A stretch of 64,000 nucleotides of DNA. Origin: an uncultured Clostridia bacterium (GTDB taxonomy: Bacteria; Bacillota; Clostridia; Christensenellales; UBA1242). The stretch covers positions 620,001-684,000 of the forward strand of contig CAKVFE010000001.1 of the NCBI GenBank assembly GCA_934746645.1, given 5' to 3'. Numbering within the stretch: position 1 is the stretch's first letter; each line of letters opens with the position of its first letter. The position numbers were made by a program, and so were the translations under genes. This document shows positions 53,409 to 61,348 of the stretch, piece after piece. Below the pieces are notes generated by a model that saw only the letters and a program-made list of their open reading frames with translations, had not been told where the DNA came from and made no database searches.

Positions 53409-55178
53409 ATGGAAAAAGACAAAGAATATCTTAAACAGAAAAAGACTCGCATAACAATAACCAAAACAGAAACTATCCCTACTCAAATGTCAAATGATAA
53501 AGTGGTAGAAGTAAAAGTTGATAGCAAGGAAAAAGATGATATAGTAAAAAATACAAAAACAACCAAACAGACAAAAGGTCAAAATCGTAAAACAAAGAAA
53601 AAGAATACAGCAAAATACAATACTGGTAGACCAGTACTAAAAAAGAGCGATAGTGTATTTTATGATACTGGCTTGCAAGGAAAGAAAAAAAGAGTGCTTA
53701 AAAGAGATAATGCCAACAAACTTTTGTTGGGATTAAGCACTATAAGTTTGGTACTAATTATGGTTGTTGTTGGACAATTTTTTATTATGGAAAGTAAAGA
53801 CCCGTCCAATGTAATACATAACGGAACTATGATTAATGGTGTCAATGTTGGTGGGTTGGAGTCTATAGAAGCTGAGCAACTTATATATGATGTCTTTAAA
53901 GAAAAGAGTGAAGATTTTAGTTTGAAGATTAACTATAACGATAAAAGCTGGGAGTTTGATAAAGACGATTTTAAGGTTAATAGCGAAATACATACAATAA
54001 TCGAAGAAGCACAAAAACGCAATGCTTTATTGGACGATTATGATGAGTCAAAACAAACTATAAATAGTATGACAAAGGAAGGTAACAGTATAAATGTGGC
54101 TTTTAATTATATATTTGTTGGGCTTGATGAGAAGATAGAAGATATAATAAAAGAAATTGAAATTGAACCTGTAGATAGCCAAATTATTTTTAATGCTAAC
54201 AATAAAAAATGCTTTGAAATAACTAAAGATAAAAATGGTCTTAGGGTTAATAAAGAACAATTGTATCACGATATAAACGAACAATTTGTAAAATCTAATA
54301 AGATAGAAGTTGATATTGTAACTATAGAAGAACTACCACAAGTGACCGAACAAGACAATATCAACAAAACACAACTAATATCTACTTATACAACTTATGT
54401 TTCTGATAGTACTGGCAATAGAAAAAGCAATGTCAAAAAAGCTTTGCAATACTTCAATGGTTTTGTAGTCGAACCTAATATGGAAGTAAGTTTTAATAAA
54501 GTTACTGGTCCACATACTGAAAGCAATGGATATAAAGTTGCTACAGTTATTTACAACGGACAGTTTGTAGATGGTGTTGGTGGTGGAATATGTCAAGCTA
54601 GCACAACTTTGTACAATGCATTACTTTTGGCTGATGTAGAAATACAAGAAGTGCATAAGCATACTTTACCAGTTAAATATGTCCCACTTGCTATGGACGC
54701 TATGGTGTCCGAATATGTCGCAGACTTAAAGTTTGTCAATACATTAGATACTCCATTGTATATAACTACCAACTGCAATAGTGAAAGTGTCACAGTCAAT
54801 ATTTATGGAACACAAATTGACTATGAAGTTAAGACTAGAAGCGAAACAGTAGCAAAATTAAAAAATCTAGGAGATAAAGTCGTACAAGATACTAAAAAAG
54901 AATATACAGATAAAGTATTGTTTAAAGGCGAAAAGTTTAGACTTACTTATCCTAGAGATGGATACGAAGCAAAAGCTTATGTAGGTTATTATAAAGATGG
55001 AAAACTTGTAGAAGAAAAAGAAATTAGACACGAATACTATTCGCCACAACAAGGCATAATTGTGGAAGGTGTCGAAGAAGTTCCTGCTGGATTTGAGGCT
55101 ATAGAGAGTAGCACAGCTGTGGATATTAATACCAACAATATACACAATTATTTAATCCCAACCAATATGTGCCCATAA
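53409..55178 (+). CDS. VanW-family membrane-anchored cell-wall protein
   Basis: 589 aa. The long basic, Lys/Thr-rich cytoplasmic tail (1-100) is followed by one membrane helix (about 104-126, LLLGLSTISLVLIMVVVGQFF). Outside are one or two peptidoglycan-binding YoaR-type domains (about 135-310, GVNVGGLESIEAEQLI). The VanW domain runs about 320-480, with GPHTESNGYKVATVIYNGQFVDGVGGGICQASTTLYNALLLA, and a G5-like C-terminal strand domain completes it. VanW is named from vancomycin-resistance clusters, but there are no van genes here. AAGGAAA precedes the start. Followed by the DnaA-box-rich region. Confidence 0.9.
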   Translation: MEKDKEYLKQKKTRITITKTETIPTQMSNDKVVEVKVDSKEKDDIVKNTKTTKQTKGQNRKTKKKNTAKYNTGRPVLKKSDSVFYDTGLQGKKKRVLKRDNANKLLLGLSTISLVLIMVVVGQFFIMESKDPSNVIHNGTMINGVNVGGLESIEAEQLIYDVFKEKSEDFSLKINYNDKSWEFDKDDFKVNSEIHTIIEEAQKRNALLDDYDESKQTINSMTKEGNSINVAFNYIFVGLDEKIEDIIKEIEIEPVDSQIIFNANNKKCFEITKDKNGLRVNKEQLYHDINEQFVKSNKIEVDIVTIEELPQVTEQDNINKTQLISTYTTYVSDSTGNRKSNVKKALQYFNGFVVEPNMEVSFNKVTGPHTESNGYKVATVIYNGQFVDGVGGGICQASTTLYNALLLADVEIQEVHKHTLPVKYVPLAMDAMVSEYVADLKFVNTLDTPLYITTNCNSESVTVNIYGTQIDYEVKTRSETVAKLKNLGDKVVQDTKKEYTDKVLFKGEKFRLTYPRDGYEAKAYVGYYKDGKLVEEKEIRHEYYSPQQGIIVEGVEEVPAGFEAIESSTAVDINTNNIHNYLIPTNMCP

Positions 55179-55534
55179 ATTTTTGTGGATAAACCCCAAA
55201 ATTTTAGAATAAATTAAGAAAAATTGTGCACAACTTTTGCAAAGTTTGTTAATTTTAACCAAAATTGAAGAATTTATAAAACAATTATCGAAAACTATTG
55301 TGGATAAATACCTTTTGAAATGTGGATAAGTGGATAACTTTATGAATTTTCGACAATTTTTATTCATTTTGGTGTAAATTTATGCATAATTAAATAAATA
55401 TACATAAAAATTTATAATAATTACAATGTGTATATGTGGATAAGTTGGAATATAGTGGTTTTTTGGGGATAATTTCACAATTGGAGTGAATAAAAATAAA
55501 TAATCATTAAAAAATGGCTTTATTCCGTCATTTA

Positions 55535-55566
55535 AAAATAGGTGTGCTAGTAGGCACACCTATTTT
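55535..55566 (+). terminator. Hairpin with T-run downstream of the VanW gene
   Basis: AAAATAGGTGTGC, loop TAGTAG, GCACACCTATTTT; 13-bp perfect stem. It could end the VanW transcript after a 350-nt 3' region, or serve as a cruciform within the DnaA-box region. Confidence 0.6.
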
Positions 55567-55774
55567 ATATAACAGCAAAACTGCTGGAAAGGGAGGGGTA
55601 TATTGGCTTTATTGCTAAGTTATACACATTTTAAAGGGGTAAAATAAATTGGTGTATTAATTAACAACTCAATATACATTGTATATTATGAATGAGATGT
55701 ATAAAGTGTTAATTGTTTAGGTGGATAATTAATTCAAAACAACTTACCACCAATAAAGTATTTATTATACATTG

Positions 55775-55855
55775 TGTGTATAAATCTATTGAAGTATCTA
55801 AGTTTTTTGATGTGTATAAGTCTATTTAAGTATGTAAGTCTTTTGATGTGTATAA
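55775..55855 (+). repeat. 36-bp tandem repeats, each starting with a DnaA box
   Basis: Two full units (55775-55810 and 55811-55846) and the first 9 bp of a third (55847-55855). Each unit starts TGTGTATAA and continues TCTATT-AAGTAT-TAAGT-TTTTGA with about five differences between units. Confidence 0.85.
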
Positions 55856-56135
55856 CTTTCGGCTTGTTATTTATAAAGTGATGTATAAGCGAAGTTTAAC
55901 CAAGTCAAACCCAATGTGCAACAGCAAAACTGTTGGAATCGTTATTATGATAAGTTCATTATTATTTTAATAGGTTCTTTCTTTTTTATTTGTGCATTAT
56001 ATTTCTTTATGTATTCACTATATTATTTTTTTGTATTAATAAAATCCATATTTATAAATATGATGTATACAATATCATTTTGAAAAATATAATTTTTAAG
56101 TTAAAATAGATGTTGTTAAATTTATGGAGTAAAGT

Positions 56136-56948
56136 ATGAAAAAAAGAGAAAGTAAAATTATTGTTATTACAGGTGCTAGCAGTGGTATAGGCAAATGCAC
56201 TGCAGATATGTACAGAGCTAAGGGCGAAACAGTAATCAATTTGTCTAGAGAGAAAGAAGTTGGCTATGAAGAATATAGTATTGTTTGTGATGTATCAAAA
56301 GAAGATATGGTACAATCAGCTTTCAAGACAATCGGCGAAAAGTATGGCAAAATAGATATTCTTATCAACTGTGCAGGTTTTGGTGTTAGTGGTGCTTTAG
56401 AACTTATCCCTAGTGATACTTTTAAAAACATTATGGATGTCAACTTGATGGGTGTTTATTATTGTAGCAAATATGCTCTACCTTTTATGACTAAGGGTGC
56501 AAAGATAATCAATATATCTAGTGCATTGGGTCTATGGAGTGTACCATTTAGAGGTATGTATTGTACAAGTAAAGCTGCAGTATTATCATTTACTTATGCA
56601 CAAAGACTAGAACTTTGCGAAGCAGGTATAGATGTATGTGCTATATGTCCCGGAGATGTAAAAAGTAACTTCTGTAAAAATAGAGTTAAAAACTTTGATA
56701 CCAACGAAAGATATGGCGAGCGTATCAATAGAGCAGTAGGTTTTGTAGATAGACACGAAAGCAAGCGTATGCCACCAGAAAGAGTAGCAAAAGTTATACT
56801 TAAACAATCTTATAAAAGAAAGAGTAAACCTATGTCTATAGTAAGTACTAAATACAATATTTGTTATTTCTTACTAAGATTTTTCCCAATCAGTTTCCAA
56901 CTAAAAATGATTAACCTTATTTTTGGTGGTGGCAAGTTAGAAAAATAA
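56136..56948 (+). CDS. Short-chain dehydrogenase/reductase
   Basis: 270 aa. Classical SDR: nucleotide loop ITGASSGIGK (about 9-18), NCAGFGVSG near 80 (NAG motif), catalytic ISSALGLWSVPFRGMYCTSKAAV with Ser and Tyr-x3-Lys (about 128-150). The C-terminal part has a hydrophobic stretch (about 240-258, YFLLRFFPISFQLKMI) that may associate with membrane. GGAG precedes the ATG. Substrate unknown. Ends at a long terminator hairpin. Confidence 0.9.
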   Translation: MKKRESKIIVITGASSGIGKCTADMYRAKGETVINLSREKEVGYEEYSIVCDVSKEDMVQSAFKTIGEKYGKIDILINCAGFGVSGALELIPSDTFKNIMDVNLMGVYYCSKYALPFMTKGAKIINISSALGLWSVPFRGMYCTSKAAVLSFTYAQRLELCEAGIDVCAICPGDVKSNFCKNRVKNFDTNERYGERINRAVGFVDRHESKRMPPERVAKVILKQSYKRKSKPMSIVSTKYNICYFLLRFFPISFQLKMINLIFGGGKLEK

Positions 56949-57026
56949 TTGTTAAAAATTAATTGGATTAAATCAAATATATTTTTAATCAATAATTTAA
57001 AATGTTTTATAATTAACTTAAAATAA

Positions 57027-57092
57027 AAAAGACCTAATAAATAAATCTTTTAGTTTATTAAAACTTCAATTTATTTAATTGGGTCTTTTTGC
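57027..57092. terminator. Long bidirectional terminator overlapping a coding end
   Basis: Arms AAAAAGACCTAATAAATAAAT and ATTTATTTAATTGGGTCTTTTT pair over about 20 bp with two mismatches. On the minus strand the first arm is made of the last five codons and stop of the exporter gene. Confidence 0.8.
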
Positions 57093-57715
57093 TTTTTGTG
57101 GTTTAACAATCGTTTGATTAGACCAATTAAAAGTAAAATTATAAGTATTGCTATAAAACAATATAGGACAATCAAAGAGTTGTCTTTTAGTATAGTCGAT
57201 AATGCAACAATAATTAGACCAGCTATAATATTGCCAGTACCTACAGACAACAATATTTCGTACATATTAAGACCGAGCAATACAGCAATGCAAGTACCAG
57301 TATAGACACCAGTAAGTGGTAGTGGTATAGCAACAAAAATAAGTATACCTATTATCTTTTTAAGTTTGGTGCTAGTATCTATTTTTTCAGATTTTGTTTT
57401 TATTCTGTTTTCTACTTTTTCTGCAAGAGATTTAAATAACGGTGTCTTTTTTAAAAGTTTTAATAATGGACTAAAGATGAATGCTACTATTGGTATTACT
57501 AATGTTGTGCCAAACAATGACACCAAAAAACTATGGAGTGGACTAAGTGCATATTGACCCCATATAGATTTGCTCATGCCAAAAGGTATTGCTCCACGCA
57601 ATTCAAATATTGGTAGCATAGCTATAATTAGTGTAGCTAAGCTAGCATTGTCATTAAATGTGTTTATGATAATATTCTTTATATTTTCAGCCATATTGTA
57701 TATACTTATTGTCAT
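57071..57715 (-). CDS. Small multidrug export-family (COG2426) membrane protein
   Basis: 214 aa. AMLPIFELRGAIPFGMSKSIWG (about 33-54) is the family signature, followed by SFLVSLFGTTLVIPIVAFIF and IGILIFVAIPLPLTGVYTGTCIAVLLGL. Five or six membrane helices. Family members were named as small multidrug exporters, but evidence is limited and the function is better treated as unknown. No good Shine-Dalgarno at either candidate ATG (57715 or 57694). The stop codon lies inside a terminator stem. Confidence 0.85.
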   Translation of the reverse strand: MTISIYNMAENIKNIIINTFNDNASLATLIIAMLPIFELRGAIPFGMSKSIWGQYALSPLHSFLVSLFGTTLVIPIVAFIFSPLLKLLKKTPLFKSLAEKVENRIKTKSEKIDTSTKLKKIIGILIFVAIPLPLTGVYTGTCIAVLLGLNMYEILLSVGTGNIIAGLIIVALSTILKDNSLIVLYCFIAILIILLLIGLIKRLLNHKKQKDPIK

Positions 57716-58000
57716 AAAGTGACAGTTTTGATATTTTTCAATATTTTTTATAAATTAATTTTAACGATAAATATTGTACTGGGTATCATATTAATTAGAT
57801 AAAAAATATTGTCTGTATTAATATATTATTACCAATCAGATTGTGATATTCATAAAAAGTTTAATTTTGTATTTGACAAAGTAAATATAGCAGAGTAATA
57901 TATTTGCTATTACACTTTAAAAAAATAGTGACTACCCAAAGCAATAGTTTTGTGGTATACTACTATTGAGATAGATAAAAAGGAAGGATAATACGATAAT

Positions 58001-58540
58001 ATGAATATTTGGAGAGATATACACCCAAGAAGAATTACTGCAGAAAAATTTGAAGCTGTTATTGAGATAGAACAAGGTAGCAAATTAAAATACGAACTTG
58101 ATAAAGAAACTGGTTTGCTTAGACTAGATAGAGTTTTGTATACCAGCACTCACTATCCAATGAATTATGGTTTTATTCCACTTACATATTGTGGTGACCA
58201 TGACCCACTAGATGTATTTGTACTTTGTAGCGAACCTATAACACATTTGTGTCTAGTTACTTGTTATCCTATTGGCGTAGTAACAATGCTTGATAGAGAT
58301 GAGAGTGATGAAAAGATAATTGCTATACCATTTGGCGACCCACAATACAATAGCTATAAAGATATTTCTGATTTGCCTCAACATATCTTTGACGAACTTA
58401 TGCATTTCTTGAGAGTTTATAAAGAACTTGAAGGTAAGAAAGTAGAAGTTAAAGAATTGGGAGATAGAGATAAAGCTATCGAAACAATCAACAAAGCTAT
58501 TGAGTATTACAAACAAAAACGCCTTGAAGGTGAAATTTAA
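58001..58540 (+). CDS. ppa: Inorganic pyrophosphatase (class I)
   Basis: Hydrolyses pyrophosphate and so pulls biosynthetic reactions forward. The signature CGDHDPLDVFVL (D-x-D-P-x-D, about 64-75) is the metal site; KYELDKETGLLRLDRVLYTSTHYPMNYGFIP is the preceding substrate loop with Lys, Glu, Arg and Tyr. Another Asp is in MLDRDESDEKIIAIP. 179 aa, normal for class I. AAGGAAGG lies upstream. Single-gene unit with terminator. Confidence 0.97.
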   Translation: MNIWRDIHPRRITAEKFEAVIEIEQGSKLKYELDKETGLLRLDRVLYTSTHYPMNYGFIPLTYCGDHDPLDVFVLCSEPITHLCLVTCYPIGVVTMLDRDESDEKIIAIPFGDPQYNSYKDISDLPQHIFDELMHFLRVYKELEGKKVEVKELGDRDKAIETINKAIEYYKQKRLEGEI

Positions 58541-58563
58541 TAATTTTGTATTGCAAAATTTAT

Positions 58564-58593
58564 AAAGGGAAGTTTAACTTTCCTTTATTTTTT
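58564..58593 (+). terminator. ppa terminator
   Basis: AAAGGGAAGT, loop, ACTTTCCTTTATTTTTT. Confidence 0.75.
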
Positions 58594-58811
58594 GTCTGTT
58601 TTTTCTCTATCACTATTAGAATTATTTAGTTTGTTATTTTTAATCTTACAATTTTGATATATTGATTTTGTAGTACTATTGTTTTCAATTTAAGAAAATA
58701 TTTTCTACTTGCAAGGATAATAATTTTTTTGGTTGTGTTTTTATCTTTAATTTAAACATTTGATTAAAATATTTTTATCTGGTCAATACTTACTAAAAAG
58801 AGGTATTGTCT

Positions 58812-59432
58812 ATGCGTAATAAAAAAATACTTAATATATGTTTGTTGACTTTTGCATTAATCACACTAATTACTTTTATTTTGCCTATTAAAAAATTTGG
58901 ACTAGGCGAAAATGATGCTGGTTTTGTAAGAGTTATGTTTTATCTACTTAATGCCATTATGATTATGGCAGTGGTGTCTTTGATTGTTATGTCCATAGTC
59001 AATCTATTTAAGGACAATTACACAAAAGTAAAACTTATGGAACTTATGGCTTTATTAGGTTTTATGATGAACTTTTTAGTTCTGCTTATCTTTGCTTGCT
59101 CTAATGGTAGCCAAATATATATTGGGTATCTACTTGTTAGTATTGAGATTTTTGTTTGTTGCAACTTTAGCCAAATGTCTAGACTTATGTCTATGGGTAA
59201 AGAACTCCAATCTTTAGATATAGACAAACCTAAAATACTTGAAAAGAAAAATATTAATGCAGATGAAAAGAAAAACAACAACGAGTCAAAGGACGAAAAG
59301 AGAAAAGAAGATAAAGACAATCATATTGTAGACAACCACAATAAAAACAACAATTTTAAATCTAATCAAAATACCTCTACAAAACAAGACAATCAAAATC
59401 AGCCTAAAGAATCTAAGCCAAATAATGATTGA
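58812..59432 (+). CDS. Four-helix membrane protein with charged tail, unknown function
   Basis: 206 aa from ATG 58812 (GAGG, 8 nt upstream). Membrane helices at about 7-25, 38-60, 75-95 and 98-117, then a hydrophilic Asn/Lys/Gln-rich tail (about 135-206). Not recognised. The 3' end carries a short direct duplication (AATGATTGATAGATA at 59424-59438 and 59443-59457) that includes the stop codon. Confidence 0.65.
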   Translation: MRNKKILNICLLTFALITLITFILPIKKFGLGENDAGFVRVMFYLLNAIMIMAVVSLIVMSIVNLFKDNYTKVKLMELMALLGFMMNFLVLLIFACSNGSQIYIGYLLVSIEIFVCCNFSQMSRLMSMGKELQSLDIDKPKILEKKNINADEKKNNNESKDEKRKEDKDNHIVDNHNKNNNFKSNQNTSTKQDNQNQPKESKPNND

Positions 59433-59736
59433 TAGATACGACAATGATTGATAGATAAATGAAAGTAATACAAAGATAACTGGAAGTGAAAAAATATGGC
59501 TAAAGTAAAAATAATACTTTAATAAGCAAAGCAAAAATTTAACCAATTTTATCTAGTAATTGTAGTAAAAATAAGCCCACAACAATGGACTTATTTTTTT
59601 TAAAATATGTTAAATATCTAGTTTTAATTTGGGCTTACTTTACATAAAATAATTGTAAAATAAGTTATTATGTGATAATATATATTATGCTATAGTATAT
59701 ACTAAGTATATTTTGTGATTTTTTAAAAGGATAGAA
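59433..59736. other. Gap before cardiolipin synthase
   Basis: Short duplication at its start, then an 8-codon ORF with an upstream GGAAGTG (59496-59522, probably not a gene). A terminator follows at 59567-59600 (AATAAGCCCA, loop, TGGACTTATTTTTTT), then AT-rich promoter sequence. Confidence 0.5.
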
Positions 59737-61263
59737 ATGAAAAAGTTTATAAAGTTTGTAACTTCATCAAAATTTTTGCTTGCATTAACATTCTTGATTA
59801 ATGTGGCTGTTTTTGTGTGCTTCACTTTATTTTTAGATACATACATTTATACCCTTATTTCTTTATTTGCAGGTTTAATCCTTATTGGATTCCTTAATGC
59901 AGACAATGAAAATACTGATTATAAAATTATTTGGATAGTTACCATAATTTTGTTACCAGTTTTTGGTACTGCCTTATACATACAATTAAAAACTACTAGA
60001 GGTAGCAAACGCCAACGTAAGCGTTTTCAAAATATAAGCTATTTGTCATACAAAGCACTAGAGCAAAACAATGAAGTTGTTGATACTCTAACTAAGTATG
60101 ATGCAGGCGCTGCCAATTATTCTAAGTACTTACTAAATACAGAAAAATGGCCAGTATACAATGACACTACAGTCAACTATTTGAAAGACGGCGAAACATA
60201 TTTTGATGATATGTTTGACGCTATCAAAAATGCAAAAAAATATATCTTACTAGAATACTTTATTGTTAAACCAGGTAAAATTTGGAAACAACTATTTGAC
60301 CTATTAAGACTAAAGGCTAGAGAAGGCGTAGAGATAAAATTATTGTATGACGACTTTGGCTGTGTAGATAGATTTGACGATAAAAAATTCTTTAAAAAAC
60401 TTGCCAACCACGGTATTGAAGCTGTTCCTTTCAACAAGATTGTTCCTACAGTCAATATGTTTTCTCAATATAGAGATCATAGAAAGATAGTTGTTATTGA
60501 TGGTTGTATAGGTTATGTAGGTGGTATCAATGTCGGTGACGAATATGCCAATGAAGAAAACAAGTTTGGTTATTGGAAAGATACTGCTGTAAAAATCAAT
60601 GGCTCTGCTGTATGGAGTTTGGTTGTTATGTTCTTCAATAACTGGCAAGCTTCTACTAAGAAAATTATTGATATTACTAAGTACAAAAATGATAGAATTG
60701 TAAGTACTAAAGTTAAAGATTATGTCCAACCTTATGGCACAGGTCCTATTACCAAATCTCCTATTGCTCGCAATTTGTTTGATAAGATGATAAGTGGTGC
60801 TAGAAAGACTATTTATATTACTACTCCATATTTCATTATTGACCGTACAATAATGCAAGATCTAAAAGTTGCAGCATTGTCTGGTGTGGATATCAAAATT
60901 ATTATGCCAGGTATCCCTGATAAAAAATGGGTGTTCTATTTAAGCCGTTCTTATTATTCCGAACTTATTAAAGTTGGAGTAAAGATATACGAATACTCTC
61001 CAGGTTTTGTACACGCAAAAATGATGGTTGTTGATGATACTACTACTGTAGTAGGTAGCACCAACTTTGACTTTAGAAGTTTGTACTTACACTTCGAATC
61101 TGGCGTATTGATACATAATTCAAAAATGGTATCTACTGTTAAACAAGATATGGACAATATTATTGGCAACAGTCATCTTGTAACTTTAAGAGATATGAAA
61201 CAGCGTAAATGGTATGAAAAATTTGCAGGTGCATTCCTTAAATTCTTTGCTCCATTTATGTAA
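59737..61263 (+). CDS. cls: Cardiolipin synthase (phospholipase D family)
   Basis: 508 aa. Two N-terminal membrane helices (about 12-50 and 60-82). Two PLD HxKxxxxD motifs are present: HRKIVVID (about 248-255) and HAKMMVVD (about 427-434), each followed by the Gly/Ser-Thr-Asn pattern (GYVGGINVGDEY and VVGSTNFDFRSL). It condenses two phosphatidylglycerols to cardiolipin. AAAGGA precedes the ATG. Ends at a strong terminator. Confidence 0.95.
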   Translation: MKKFIKFVTSSKFLLALTFLINVAVFVCFTLFLDTYIYTLISLFAGLILIGFLNADNENTDYKIIWIVTIILLPVFGTALYIQLKTTRGSKRQRKRFQNISYLSYKALEQNNEVVDTLTKYDAGAANYSKYLLNTEKWPVYNDTTVNYLKDGETYFDDMFDAIKNAKKYILLEYFIVKPGKIWKQLFDLLRLKAREGVEIKLLYDDFGCVDRFDDKKFFKKLANHGIEAVPFNKIVPTVNMFSQYRDHRKIVVIDGCIGYVGGINVGDEYANEENKFGYWKDTAVKINGSAVWSLVVMFFNNWQASTKKIIDITKYKNDRIVSTKVKDYVQPYGTGPITKSPIARNLFDKMISGARKTIYITTPYFIIDRTIMQDLKVAALSGVDIKIIMPGIPDKKWVFYLSRSYYSELIKVGVKIYEYSPGFVHAKMMVVDDTTTVVGSTNFDFRSLYLHFESGVLIHNSKMVSTVKQDMDNIIGNSHLVTLRDMKQRKWYEKFAGAFLKFFAPFM

Positions 61264-61272
61264 CAATGATTA

Positions 61273-61305
61273 TAAAAACTCTATCTTTTTAGGTAGAGTT
61301 TTTGT
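61273..61305 (+). terminator. cls terminator
   Basis: AAAAACTCTA, loop, TAGAGTTTTTG with T-run. Confidence 0.85.
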
Positions 61306-61348
61306 TTTTGTAAGTGACTAATATACAATTTATGACAAAGGAGAAATA

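Larger units (their letters stand above)
55179..56135. other. 957-bp non-coding region with a dense DnaA-box cluster
   Basis: No gene. Perfect TTATNCACA-class boxes: TGTGGATAA at 55184, 55299, 55321 and 55435; TTATACACA at 55620; TGTGTATAA at 55775, 55811 and 55847 (start positions). One-mismatch boxes lie at 55225, 55329, 55464 and 55720. Also present are a 13-bp hairpin (55535-55566), two copies of AACAGCAAAACTGYTGG (55571-55587 and 55920-55936) and a 36-bp tandem repeat. The part after 55940 is plain AT-rich sequence up to the SDR gene. Confidence 0.75.

Noticed and set aside
53409..55178. Vancomycin-resistance gene
   Set aside because: VanW-domain proteins are common in Clostridia; no vanH, vanA, vanX or vanRS genes are adjacent.
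55184..55855. CRISPR array
   Set aside because: The repeat has only about two 36-bp copies with no distinct spacers, and no cas genes are in the window.
55184..55855. Main chromosomal origin at 55 kb
   Set aside because: Genes on both sides keep the same direction, and dnaA-dnaN with its own boxes and AT-rich run lies at 5.3 kb; kept as a candidate titration or accessory site only.
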